DNA from: Inhella inkyongensis
Lineage (GTDB): Bacteria > Pseudomonadota > Gammaproteobacteria > Burkholderiales > Burkholderiaceae_C
Direction of reading: 5' to 3'
Assembly: GCF_005952805.1 (NCBI RefSeq)
Contig: NZ_CP040709.1
Span: 3,658,001-3,722,000, forward strand
DNA length: 64,000 nucleotides
The translations under genes were made by a program, and so were the position numbers. The notes beneath the pieces are model-generated. The model did not search any database and was not told the origin of the DNA. It saw only the letters and a list, made by a program, of their open reading frames with translations. Of the stretch, positions 32,422 to 41,085 are shown in pieces (the first letter of the stretch is position 1; each line of letters opens with the position of its first letter).

Positions 32422-35400
32422 TCAGAAGGCTTCGCGTTGGGCGCTGTGTTCCGCCAGCAGGGCCTCGGTGGGCTTGCGGCCAAAGCACCAGTAGAGCACC
32501 GGGGTCAGCAAGGTATCCAAGAGCGTGCTGCTGATCAGCCCGCCAAAGATCACCACCGCCACCGGGTGCAGGATTTCCTTGCCCGGGGCATCGGCGGCCA
32601 GCAGCAGGGGCGTGAGCGCAAAGGCCGCCACCAGGGCCGTCATCAGCACCGGGGTCAGGCGCTCCAGCGAGCCGCGCACGATCATGGGCTGGCCAAAGGC
32701 CTCGCCCTCCAACCGGCACAGATTGATGTAGTGGCTGATCTTCAGGATGCCGTTGCGCGTGGCGATGCCGGCCAGGGTGATGAAGCCCACCATTGACGCC
32801 ACCGACAGGCTCACGCCCGCTATCCACATGGCCAGCACCGCGCCGATGAGGGCCAGCGGGATGTTGGCCAGCACGATGGCCACCAGCACGCCCGAGCGGT
32901 AGCGCTGGTGCAGTACCAGCACCATCATCAGGAGCGAGATCAGCGACAGGCCGGCGATCAGGCGCATCGATTGCTCCTGCGCCTGGAACTGCCCCTCCAG
33001 GCTGATGAAGACGCCGGTGGGCAGCTGCTGTCGCGCAATGCGCTCGCGCACCTGGGCCACCACCTCGGTCATGTCGCGGCCGTCGGTATTGGCGTAGACA
33101 TTGATGCGGCGGCGGCCGTTCTCGCGCCCGATCTGGTTCGGGCCGTCGCTCTCCTCCACGGTGGCGATGCTGCTGAGCGGCAGGCGGCCGGCCGGGGTGT
33201 CGATCAGGGTGCGGGCCAGGTCCTGCGGGCTGCGGCGCTCGTCGGGCAACCTCAGAACCAGGTCAAAGCGGCGCCCCCCATCCACGATCTCGGCACCATG
33301 CGCGCCATCGGTCAGGGTCTGCAGCAGGCGGATGGCTTCGCCCGGCGCCAGGCCGGCCTGGGCCGCCTTGCGGGCGTCCAGGCGCACGGTGATCTGCGGG
33401 ATCAGCACCTGCTTTTCCACCGTCAGGTCCACCAGGCCGGGCACGGTGCTCAGCTCGGCGCGCAGGCCCTCGGCCAGGGCACGCAAGGTATCGAGGTCGT
33501 CGCCAAAGATCTTGATGGCGATCTGCGCGCGCACGCCCGAGAGCAAGTGATCCAGCCGGTGCGAGATGGGCTGACCGATGGCCACCTGCGCCGGCAGCAC
33601 GGCCAGCCGGGCGCGGATGTCGGCCATCACCGCCTCGCGATCGCGCGCGGATTTGCGCAGGTCCACATCGATCTCGGCCGAGTGCACCCCTTCCGCGTGT
33701 TCGTCCAGCTCGGCGCGGCCGGTGCGGCGGCCCACCTGCACCACCTCGGGCACCTCGGCGATCAACTGCTCGGCCAGGGCGCCCATGCGATTGGCCTCGG
33801 CCAGCGCGGTGCCCGGCTGCATCAACAGGCTGAGCACCAGCGAGCCCTCGTTGAAGGCCGGCAGGAAGGCGCGCGGGAAGAAGGGCAGGCTGGCCAGCGC
33901 CAGCGCCACCGCCAGCACAGTCCCCGCCATCAGACCCTTGGCGCGCGCAAAGCTCCAGCCCAGCAGGCGTTCGTCCTGGCGCTTGAGCCAGGCCACCAAC
34001 GGGCTGTCGCCATGGTCCAGCCTTTTCATCGTGGGTAGCCAGTAGCTGCACAGAACGGGCGTGACCGTCATGGACACCAGCATCGAGGCCAGGATGGACA
34101 CGATGTAGGCCACCCCGAGCGGCGAGAACAGCCGCCCCTCGATACCCGGCAGCGCGAACAACGGCACGAAGACCAGCACCACGATGACCGTGGCGTAGAC
34201 GATGCCGGAGCGCACCTCCACGCTGGCCTGACGCACCACTTCCAACAGTGGCAGTGGCTGCGCGGCGAGCCGGTTCTGTTTCAGCCGGCGCAGGATGTTC
34301 TCCACATCCACCACCGCGTCGTCCACCAGCTCGCCAATGGCGATGGCCAGACCGCCCAAAGTCATCACATTGATGGACTGCCCCAGCAGCTTGAAGACCA
34401 GGGCGGTGACGGCCAGCGAGAGCGGAATGGCGATCAGCGAGATGACCGTGGTGCGCGCCGACAGCAGGAAGGCGAACAACACGATGGCGACCATGATGGC
34501 GCCGTCGCGCAGCGCCTGCTGCACATTGGTGATGGAGGCCTGGATGAAGTCGGCCTGGCGGAACAGCACGCGCGGGGCGGCGATGTCTTTGGGCAAGCCT
34601 TGCTTCAACTCGACCAGGGCCTGGTCGATCTGTGCGCTCAGTTTGATGGTGTCAGCCGTGGGCTGCTTTTGCACGCTGAGCACCACGGCGGGCTGACCCT
34701 TGTAGCCGGCGTCGCCGCGCTTGAGGCCGGGGGCAAAGCCCACCGTCGCCACCTGTTCCAGCAGCAGGGCACGGCCGTCTTTCCAGGCTACGGCCACGCC
34801 GGCCAGTTCGGCGGCCAGGGCATCGCCGCGCGCCAGCCGGCCGATGTGGCGGATGAGGTATTCGCGCCGGTTCAGGTCAATGAAGCCGCCGCCGGCGTTG
34901 CTGGCGTAGCCCTGCAAGGCCTGCTCGATCTGGCCGAGCGTGACGCCGAACTGCGCCATGCGGGTGGGGTCGGGCGCCACGCGCAGGGTGCGTACCTCGC
35001 CGCCAATCGGGATCACTTGGGCCACGCCGGGGATGGAGAGCAGGCGCGGACGCAGCACGAAGTCGGCGTACTCGCGTGCGGCCATCGCCGAACCTACAAC
35101 CTCACCTTCGCCCTCGGCCTTGAGCGGCAGCGCGATCAGCATGATCTCGCCCATGATGGACGACACCGGCCCCATCTGCGGCGCCAGGCCGCCGGGCAGT
35201 TGCTCGCGCACCAGGGCCAGGCGCTCGGCCACGAGCTGCCGGTTGCGATAGGGCTCGGTGCCCCAGTCGAACTCGGCGTAGACGATGGACAGGCCCACGC
35301 CCGAGGTCGAGCGCACGCGGGTCACGCCCGGCATGCCATTGAGCGCGGTTTCCAGCGGGAAGCTGACCAGCTGCTCCACCTCCTGCGGCGCCATGCCGCC

Positions 35401-35559
35401 GGCCTCGGTGAGGACGGTGACGACGGGCTTGTTCAGGTCGGGGAAGACATCGACCGGGGTGTGCCAGGCGGTCAAGCCGCCGTAGCCCATCAACAGCGCG
35501 GCGAAGACCAGCACGAAGAGCCGGTTCTTCAGGCTGGTGTGAACGATCCAATTGAACAT
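32422..35559 (-). CDS. Heavy-metal RND efflux pump, CusA/CzcA family
   Basis: A 1045-residue HME-RND transporter with 12 membrane helices. It starts MFNWIVHTSLKNRLFVLVFAALLMGYGGLTA, then TPVDVFPDLNKPVVTVLTEAGGMAPQEVEQLVSFPLE. TM4 reads AIAIGELVDDAVVDVENI. That differs from CzcA (DFG...DGAVV.VEN) and from CusA (IGAMVDAAIVMIEN), so the metal cannot be named by motif. It exports a cation from the periplasm or cytoplasm through the fusion protein and outer membrane channel encoded upstream. The start is chosen at 35559 for the classical N-terminus; it is 16 bp after the fusion-protein gene. Confidence 0.93.
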   Translation of the reverse strand: MFNWIVHTSLKNRLFVLVFAALLMGYGGLTAWHTPVDVFPDLNKPVVTVLTEAGGMAPQEVEQLVSFPLETALNGMPGVTRVRSTSGVGLSIVYAEFDWGTEPYRNRQLVAERLALVREQLPGGLAPQMGPVSSIMGEIMLIALPLKAEGEGEVVGSAMAAREYADFVLRPRLLSIPGVAQVIPIGGEVRTLRVAPDPTRMAQFGVTLGQIEQALQGYASNAGGGFIDLNRREYLIRHIGRLARGDALAAELAGVAVAWKDGRALLLEQVATVGFAPGLKRGDAGYKGQPAVVLSVQKQPTADTIKLSAQIDQALVELKQGLPKDIAAPRVLFRQADFIQASITNVQQALRDGAIMVAIVLFAFLLSARTTVISLIAIPLSLAVTALVFKLLGQSINVMTLGGLAIAIGELVDDAVVDVENILRRLKQNRLAAQPLPLLEVVRQASVEVRSGIVYATVIVVLVFVPLFALPGIEGRLFSPLGVAYIVSILASMLVSMTVTPVLCSYWLPTMKRLDHGDSPLVAWLKRQDERLLGWSFARAKGLMAGTVLAVALALASLPFFPRAFLPAFNEGSLVLSLLMQPGTALAEANRMGALAEQLIAEVPEVVQVGRRTGRAELDEHAEGVHSAEIDVDLRKSARDREAVMADIRARLAVLPAQVAIGQPISHRLDHLLSGVRAQIAIKIFGDDLDTLRALAEGLRAELSTVPGLVDLTVEKQVLIPQITVRLDARKAAQAGLAPGEAIRLLQTLTDGAHGAEIVDGGRRFDLVLRLPDERRSPQDLARTLIDTPAGRLPLSSIATVEESDGPNQIGRENGRRRINVYANTDGRDMTEVVAQVRERIARQQLPTGVFISLEGQFQAQEQSMRLIAGLSLISLLMMVLVLHQRYRSGVLVAIVLANIPLALIGAVLAMWIAGVSLSVASMVGFITLAGIATRNGILKISHYINLCRLEGEAFGQPMIVRGSLERLTPVLMTALVAAFALTPLLLAADAPGKEILHPVAVVIFGGLISSTLLDTLLTPVLYWCFGRKPTEALLAEHSAQREAF

Positions 35560-35575
35560 GATGCGTTGATCCTGT

Positions 35576-36706
35576 TCAGCGAATCTGGTTGAGCAGGGCC
35601 GCGCCCTGCACCACCACGCGGTTGTCGGCCGCAAGGCCCTGCGTCACCAGCACGGTGCGGGCGTCCAGCGCGCGCGCCTGCACCGGCTGCGGCAGGAAGC
35701 GCTCGGCCCCGGTCTTGATCCAGACCACGGCCTCGCCATTGGCACTGCGCACCAGACTCTCGGCCGGCAGCACGATGCCCTTAGCGCTTTCGTTCAGGCG
35801 CACCAGCACGCTCACCGGCTGGCCCAGGGCCAGGCCGGCGTCCTGCGTCTGCAGCGCAAAGCTCAGCGGCAGCACGCCGTCGCGCAGCGCACGCGCCGCA
35901 CCGATCAGCTTCAGGTCGATGCCCGCGCCGCCCGCGTTCGCCAACACCAACTGCGCACCGGCAATGCGGGCGGCCAGGCTGGGGTCGGTGTGGGTGGCCT
36001 CGATCAGCAGGCGGCCCGGATCGACGATCTCCATCAGCAGCCCGCCGGCCTCCACCACCTGACCGACTGCCACATGGTTGCGCGCCACCACACCCGAGAG
36101 CGGGGCCAGCAGCACTTCGCGCTGGTTCAGGCTGGTGGCGATCAAGCGTTCGCGCTCGGTCAGGGCCTGGGCCTCGGAACGCGCGGCGTCAATCTCCTTG
36201 CGCGGCACGCTGCCGGCCAGCTCTTCCAGCCGGCGCAGACGCTGGGTGGCCAACTCCCGTTGGGCCCGCAGTTCAGCCAGTTGCGCCTGCTGTGCGCCCA
36301 CGGCATAGGGGTCGGCGTGGTGCTTCACATAAGCCAGCACCTCGCCCTTCTTGACCGGCTGGCCCGGCAACGGCAGGCCCTTGGGCCCGGCTTCCACGCG
36401 GCCCCCGTGCACCGATTGCACCTGCCCGCTGGCGTTCGGGTGCGCGATCACCCGGCCCGGCAGTTCCAGCGAGGCCGCGGCCTCGCTTTCCGGCGCCATC
36501 AGGGTGCGAACCCCTAAGCGCCGTTGCGCGCTCTTGGGCACGTTCAGGCTGCCGTCGGGCAGGCGCCCCAGGCCGCCTGCGGTGGCGCTGCCACTGGGGG
36601 CGTCCAGGTGCTCCCCATTGGGGCCATGGGCACCAGGGCCGGCCGCAGCGTTGAAGCAGACGCTGGCACTGGCCAAGCACAAGCTCATCAACAGGGCACG
36701 CATCAC
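35576..36706 (-). CDS. RND periplasmic adaptor (membrane fusion protein, CzcB/CusB-like)
   Basis: A 376-residue HlyD-family protein with a signal peptide (MMRALLMSLCLASASVCFNAAA), a His-containing start (GAHGPNGEH), and two lipoyl half-motifs (GQVQSVHGGRVEA...PGQPVKKGEVLAYV and LLAPLSGVVARNHVAVGQVVEAGGLLMEIVDPGRLLIEA). A coiled hairpin lies between them and a beta-barrel follows. It bridges the inner-membrane pump and outer channel. It overlaps the upstream gene by 4 bp (36703-36706). Confidence 0.9.
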   Translation of the reverse strand: MMRALLMSLCLASASVCFNAAAGPGAHGPNGEHLDAPSGSATAGGLGRLPDGSLNVPKSAQRRLGVRTLMAPESEAAASLELPGRVIAHPNASGQVQSVHGGRVEAGPKGLPLPGQPVKKGEVLAYVKHHADPYAVGAQQAQLAELRAQRELATQRLRRLEELAGSVPRKEIDAARSEAQALTERERLIATSLNQREVLLAPLSGVVARNHVAVGQVVEAGGLLMEIVDPGRLLIEATHTDPSLAARIAGAQLVLANAGGAGIDLKLIGAARALRDGVLPLSFALQTQDAGLALGQPVSVLVRLNESAKGIVLPAESLVRSANGEAVVWIKTGAERFLPQPVQARALDARTVLVTQGLAADNRVVVQGAALLNQIR

Positions 36707-37260
36707 AGACCTCCCTTCACAGCGCGGCGGCGCCAGACCCCAACCCCCACACTCACCCCCGCGCCCAGCAACAGCAGGGCGCCGGCGCCATAGGCACCCT
36801 GAACCCAGAGCGGGCGATGGGTGTGGGCGTCGTTGGCAGACGCCACGTTCAGTTGGGCATCCAGCAGATCACTCTCCTCGGCCGCCAGCAGCGTGAAGAC
36901 CAATGCGTGCTGGCCCGGCGTGCGCAGGCGCGCCAGCAACTCAGGCGAGCTGACGGCGTAGTCGCCATGCTCCGGATCGAAGCGGGCTTCGGCTTTGAGG
37001 CCACCGCTCTCCACGGTGAGCTTGGCCTGCAGCACCGGTTCGTTGGTGGCAAAGCGGTCGATCACGATGGCCAGGCGATGCGGTTCCAGCGTGGCCACCA
37101 GCTCGAAGGCCTCGGTGGCGGCTTCGGTACGCGGCAGCACGCTGGGGCCGGCGGCGGGGGTGGCCGGGCCGTGGTCATGGTCGCCCTCCGGGCCATGGGC
37201 CCGCGAGGCAAGGGGCAGCCCCGCCAGGATCAAGCAGAGCAAAACAGATGCGGCGTTCAA
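36703..37260 (-). CDS. His-rich membrane-anchored accessory protein of the metal pump
   Basis: A 185-residue protein. A signal peptide (ASVLLCLILAGLPLASRA) is followed by HGPEGDHDHGP, which could hold a divalent metal. A beta-domain (AFELVATLEPHRLAIVIDRFATNEPVLQAKLTV) follows, and one C-terminal helix (GAYGAGALLLLGAGVSVGVGVW) anchors it. Proteins of this shape recur in CzcABC-type operons. The metal role is inferred from the His content and the neighbours; it overlaps both neighbours by 4 bp. Confidence 0.75.
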   Translation of the reverse strand: MNAASVLLCLILAGLPLASRAHGPEGDHDHGPATPAAGPSVLPRTEAATEAFELVATLEPHRLAIVIDRFATNEPVLQAKLTVESGGLKAEARFDPEHGDYAVSSPELLARLRTPGQHALVFTLLAAEESDLLDAQLNVASANDAHTHRPLWVQGAYGAGALLLLGAGVSVGVGVWRRRAVKGGL

Positions 37261-38480
37261 GGCAGCACTCCCAAAGATTGATTCAGTCGCGCGCGGGCCA
37301 GGCCCAGCGCGGCGTCGGATTGCAGTTGGCCGGCTTCGGCCTCGGCGGCGCTGGCACGCGCGCGCAGCAGCTCGGGCAAGGCCAGCTCGCCGGCCCGGAA
37401 GGCCCGCTCCAACAGGGCCAGGCGCTCGCGCAGCAAAGCGGCCTGCGTGGCGCTGCTGTCGGCCTGGGCCTGGGCATTCGCCAGAGCTTCGGCCGCCAAC
37501 TGCTGCTCGGCCTGCAATTGCTCGCGCAGGCGGGCCAGCGTCAGCTCGGCCACGGCCAGGGCGGTCTCGGCCTCAACCAGCTTCACGCCGTTGCGGCGCT
37601 CGGCCTCCAAGGGGATGCGCAGACCAATCTGCAGCGCGCCCTCGCGCTCGGCGCCCCATGCTGACTGCTCCTGGCGCCAACCCAGTCGCAGCTCGGAGGC
37701 CTCGCGGCCCGAGCGCTGCTCCAGCTCGCGCTGCAAGCGCGCTTGCGCCAGCTGCGCCTCGGCGCGGCGCAGCACGGGGTGGGCGTCGATGGCGGCAGCC
37801 GGCGTTGCAGGCTCGGGGCTCAGATGCGGCTCCTGCGCCAGGCCGGTCAGCAGCCGCCATTGCTGGCGTGCTTGGCTCAGGGTTTGCAGGGCCTGCGCAG
37901 CCTGCGTGCGCGCGGCCAGGCTTTCGGCGCGGGCGGCCAGGCGGTCGGTTTCGGCCAGATCGCCGGCCTGCACCCGGCGCGCCACATCGGCGGCCAAGGC
38001 CTCCAAGCCCTGGGCCTGGGCCTGGGCCACACGCCACGCGGCCTGCAGGCTCAGCAGGGTCCAGGCCTGCTCGCGCAGTTGGCCGGCCAGTTCCAGGCGG
38101 GCGGCGGCCTGTTCAGCCTCGGCCAAGGCCATCAGGCCCTGCGCAGCAGCGCGCTGCGCCTGGCGCTGGCCCCAATGCCAGAGCGGCAGCCCGACGCTGA
38201 GCTCGGTTTCACGGGCGCCCTGGTTGCGATGCCAGCGATCGCTGCGCTGGCTGAGCTCCAGGCTGGGCGGGGCGGCCCAAGGCCGGCCGGCCACCGCCTG
38301 CTCGGCCAGGGCGCGCTGGCGCTGGCCCTGCGTGTGGGCGAAATCGGGGGCACGCTGCCAGGCCGCATCGAGTGCGGCGGCCAGACTGGGCGCGGGCGGG
38401 TTGGCCACCGTGGGTTCGGCCACGGCGGCATGCATCAGGCCTGCAAGACAGCAGGCCCGAAAGAGGGCATGGGACTTCAA
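37257..38480 (-). CDS. Outer membrane channel, TolC/CzcC family
   Basis: A 407-residue outer membrane factor with a signal peptide (ACCLAGLMHAAVA). Two long coiled-coil arms are seen (LAEAEQAAARLELAGQLREQAWTLLS and ALAVAELTLARLREQLQAEQQLAAEALANAQAQADSS), as in CzcC. It forms the exit duct for the HME pump. It is preceded by a His-rich gene 64 bp upstream and followed by the His-rich anchored protein in the same operon. Confidence 0.9.
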   Translation of the reverse strand: MKSHALFRACCLAGLMHAAVAEPTVANPPAPSLAAALDAAWQRAPDFAHTQGQRQRALAEQAVAGRPWAAPPSLELSQRSDRWHRNQGARETELSVGLPLWHWGQRQAQRAAAQGLMALAEAEQAAARLELAGQLREQAWTLLSLQAAWRVAQAQAQGLEALAADVARRVQAGDLAETDRLAARAESLAARTQAAQALQTLSQARQQWRLLTGLAQEPHLSPEPATPAAAIDAHPVLRRAEAQLAQARLQRELEQRSGREASELRLGWRQEQSAWGAEREGALQIGLRIPLEAERRNGVKLVEAETALAVAELTLARLREQLQAEQQLAAEALANAQAQADSSATQAALLRERLALLERAFRAGELALPELLRARASAAEAEAGQLQSDAALGLARARLNQSLGVLP

Positions 38481-38506
38481 GGGAACTCCTGAGATGGGCT
38501 CAGAAC

Positions 38507-38530
38507 CGCGCGGTCATCGACCGGCGCGGA
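38507..38530 (-). other. Strong hairpin between the CzcI-like gene and the OMF gene
   Basis: CCGCGCGGTC (38507-38516) pairs with GACC-G-GCGCGG (38520-38530) across ATC with one bulged base. It has no T-run on the minus strand, so it is not a classical terminator. It could protect the downstream RNA or pause polymerase, letting the first gene be made in excess. Confidence 0.4.
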
Positions 38531-38544
38531 CTGTGGAACTCAAC

Positions 38545-38886
38545 TCAGGCGCGCGGGGGGCGCAGCAGCCCGTCCAGATAGGGCGTGGGCGCGGCAGTGT
38601 GGGCGCTCAGCGGCAGTGCCTCGTGGGGCAGTTCGGCCGCAAACTCGAGCGGCTCGGCGGGCAGGGCCAGCGTGCAGCAGTGGTGCTCACCCATGTGCGC
38701 GGCCGAGGCCTCGGAGTCATCCAGTTGGATGTCGCCCGCATCGTGGTGATGGGCCTCACCGGCCCAATGCAGCATGGAATGCGCCAAGTCATCCGCCCCT
38801 TCCGGAACCAGCTTCGCATGCGCGAAGGCCAGCGGCTGGGCGATCAGGCTCAGCAGCAGGACGAGGAGGGTGAAGAGGCGGGGCAC
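38545..38886 (-). CDS. CzcI-like His-rich exported protein
   Basis: A 113-residue protein with a signal peptide (LFTLLVLLLSLIAQPLAFA) and clustered metal ligands (HWAGEAHHHDAGD, HMGEHHCC). It is the first gene of the metal efflux operon. CzcI-like or CopL-like small His-rich proteins occupy this place in related operons and are thought to buffer metal or tune expression. The GTG start at 38886 is the only one giving a full signal peptide. Confidence 0.65.
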   Translation of the reverse strand: MPRLFTLLVLLLSLIAQPLAFAHAKLVPEGADDLAHSMLHWAGEAHHHDAGDIQLDDSEASAAHMGEHHCCTLALPAEPLEFAAELPHEALPLSAHTAAPTPYLDGLLRPPRA

Positions 38887-38949
38887 GGTCGCGATCTTAA
38901 GGGGCGGGCGGATAGCCCTGAAACAGCAGAACCTGACTTCAAGGACGAA

Positions 38950-39543
38950 TCAGGGTTGCGGACGGGCCGATCGGAGCTGGGCCAGTGTGGCGAGTGCCTT
39001 GCGCGAGGACTCCTGCAGCGGCCCGCCCAAGGCTTCGCGAATGACCAGGGCCTGGCTGAAGCAGCGCTGGGCTTCCTCCATGCGGCCCTCCTCAACCAGA
39101 CTTCGCCCCCAATGATGGAGGGCCATGGCCTCGATTCGCTGCCAGCCTCCGTCCCGCGCCAGGGCCACGGCCTTCTCGAAATAGACATCCGCCTGCGCTC
39201 GCTCGCCAAGGTATTGCAGCGCGGTGGCCAAGGCGTTCCAGTACCAAGCCAGCAATTCGACCGGGGCCTGGGCCTCGGCCAGGGGCTGGTGCTCACGCAG
39301 CAGCGCCAGCGCCTCAGCCTCGCCCCGGGCCGTCGTCAACATGCCACCCAGGTCGGTCACGCTGTCCAGGATGGCGACCGCATCGCCCCGCACCTGCGCC
39401 TGCGCCTGCGCCAGGCGCTGCCTGGCTTCTTCAATGCGCTGCGCCAGTGCCGCCGGGTCGGGGGCTGTGAAGCGCATGAACTCGGCAACGGGGGCTGGGG
39501 GCATGGCGAAGGGGCCTTGGCCGGACGAGCACAGAGGCTGCAT
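38950..39543 (-). CDS. TPR-repeat protein, unknown function
   Basis: A helical protein of up to 197 residues. Tetratricopeptide repeats are seen around WYWNALATALQYLGERAQADVYFEKAVALARDGG and HHWGRSLVEEGRMEEAQRCFSQALVIREALGG. There is no signal peptide. TPR proteins hold partners together; the partner is unknown. ATG at 39504 or 39477 would give a shorter form, and none has a clear ribosome site. The next gene downstream (TAXI protein) is not on the same transcript start. Confidence 0.6.
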   Translation of the reverse strand: MQPLCSSGQGPFAMPPAPVAEFMRFTAPDPAALAQRIEEARQRLAQAQAQVRGDAVAILDSVTDLGGMLTTARGEAEALALLREHQPLAEAQAPVELLAWYWNALATALQYLGERAQADVYFEKAVALARDGGWQRIEAMALHHWGRSLVEEGRMEEAQRCFSQALVIREALGGPLQESSRKALATLAQLRSARPQP

Positions 39544-39569
39544 TCTGGGCGCAGCGCCGGGGCCGCTAT

Positions 39570-40967
39570 TCAGGGCGGCTCAGCACCACGGGGTCCACTC
39601 TCTGACCGCGGGCGCTGCTTCAGCAGGCGCCTGCGCACCGCATCGATGTTGTTGCGCAGCGCATAGAGCTCTTCGGCATAGGACAGCGGCACCGCGATGC
39701 GGTGCGTGACACGGTCCAACTCGCCCAGCTCATCGAGCAAGGCCTCGTGCTCGCCAGTGCCAGTTTCCAGCTTCGCTTCGACCTCACGCAATCGCGCATA
39801 CCAGCGGAACACGCGCGAGCGCACGCGGAAGTGGTAGAGCGGCGGCACCACGCGCGACAGAGGCAGCATCAGCACCAACAGGCCGCCCACCACCAGCCAC
39901 ATGCGCTCCAGCAGATTGCCGGCCCAGAAGGGCAGGTAGCGCGCCCAGGCCGGCGGTGTGCCGTTGATCGCGCGGTCCCCCTCGGGGCTGACCGGCAACT
40001 CACTGGTGCGGGTGTTGGGGAATTCGCGGGCGCCGTTGAACCAGCCGGCCTCGCTGTGCTGGCCCTGCGCCGCCTGCGCGAACAACTGGCGCAGGGCCGG
40101 GTGGGTCTGTTCGCGCGCGAGCAAGGCGGTGGTGGTGGCCAGCAGCGGCACATCGCGCGGCGGCAAATCGGCCGCCAGGTCCACTACACCGCGCGGCAGC
40201 ATCACGGTGGACAGGAAAGGCAGGTGGCGGGAATAGGCCTGGTTCTGCTCGAAAGGCATCAAGGCAATGGTCGGGTCGCGCAACAGCTCAGCGATGAGGC
40301 CGGCCTGCGGCGCCGAGATGAGCACCAAGGCGTCCAGCTTGCCCTTGCGCAGGGCGTTGGCGGCAGCCTCGGGCGCCAGCTCAGACAGACGCAGATCGCT
40401 CGGCCGCAGATGATTCAACGCCAGCAACCTTTCAACGATCTGCGGCACACCGCTGCCGTCCTGATCCACATTGACGCGCAGCCCGCGCAGCTGCGCCAAC
40501 TGCTGCAGTTCACCGTCGGGCTGGCGCCGCGCAATGCCCAGATTGCGACGATAGAAGATCCAGATCGGTTCGTAGAACAAGCTGCCCAAGGACACGATGC
40601 CGGCCTCGGTATCGGCCGCCGGATCGGCCATGCCGCCCCGCACAAAGCCCACATCGGCCGTCCCGGCGCGCAGCCGGGCCAGATCGTCCTGGGCGCCTTC
40701 GCTGGCAATCAGCTCCACCCGGATGCGCTCGCGCGCCAGCGCCTTGGCATAGCCCTCGCCGAATGCGGCGTAGGCGCTGCCGGCCGGGCCGGTGGCCAGC
40801 CGCACCTGGCGCGGGGGTTGTGGGTCCAGCCACCAGTAGGCAGCCACCAGCAGGCCCCCGCCTAGCAGCAGCAGGGGGCCAATCGAAATCAGGATGTCGC
40901 GCAGCGTCTGCAACAGCAGGCGCAGGCGCAGGCGGCGGGTGGCATGCCATTGCCGAATCGGAGTCAT
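39570..40967 (-). CDS. TAXI-family TRAP solute-binding protein with C-terminal membrane helix
   Basis: A 465-residue protein. After a basic start and a membrane helix (ILISIGPLLLLGGGLLVAAYWWL) comes a TAXI-type binding domain (VRLATGPAGSAYAAFGEGYAKALARERIRVELIASEGAQDDLARLRAGTADVGFVRGG). Past residue ~340 a second helix (MWLVVGGLLVLMLPLSRVVPP) leads to a cytoplasmic helical tail (REVEAKLETGTGEHEALL). This is longer than a free periplasmic binding protein, and no TRAP membrane subunits are nearby. It may act as a sensor or adaptor rather than as a transporter part. Confidence 0.78.
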   Translation of the reverse strand: MTPIRQWHATRRLRLRLLLQTLRDILISIGPLLLLGGGLLVAAYWWLDPQPPRQVRLATGPAGSAYAAFGEGYAKALARERIRVELIASEGAQDDLARLRAGTADVGFVRGGMADPAADTEAGIVSLGSLFYEPIWIFYRRNLGIARRQPDGELQQLAQLRGLRVNVDQDGSGVPQIVERLLALNHLRPSDLRLSELAPEAAANALRKGKLDALVLISAPQAGLIAELLRDPTIALMPFEQNQAYSRHLPFLSTVMLPRGVVDLAADLPPRDVPLLATTTALLAREQTHPALRQLFAQAAQGQHSEAGWFNGAREFPNTRTSELPVSPEGDRAINGTPPAWARYLPFWAGNLLERMWLVVGGLLVLMLPLSRVVPPLYHFRVRSRVFRWYARLREVEAKLETGTGEHEALLDELGELDRVTHRIAVPLSYAEELYALRNNIDAVRRRLLKQRPRSESGPRGAEPP

Positions 40968-41085
40968 GTTTCACCGTTCTGGGTGGGCCGGGGCGGGGCC
41001 CGGGGATCAACGCGCCGCATCGTAGGCGGGGAGGGTGAGGGGGCCTGGGGTGGTCTGTAGCAGCCTTCTTGCCAAAAGCTTGCGA

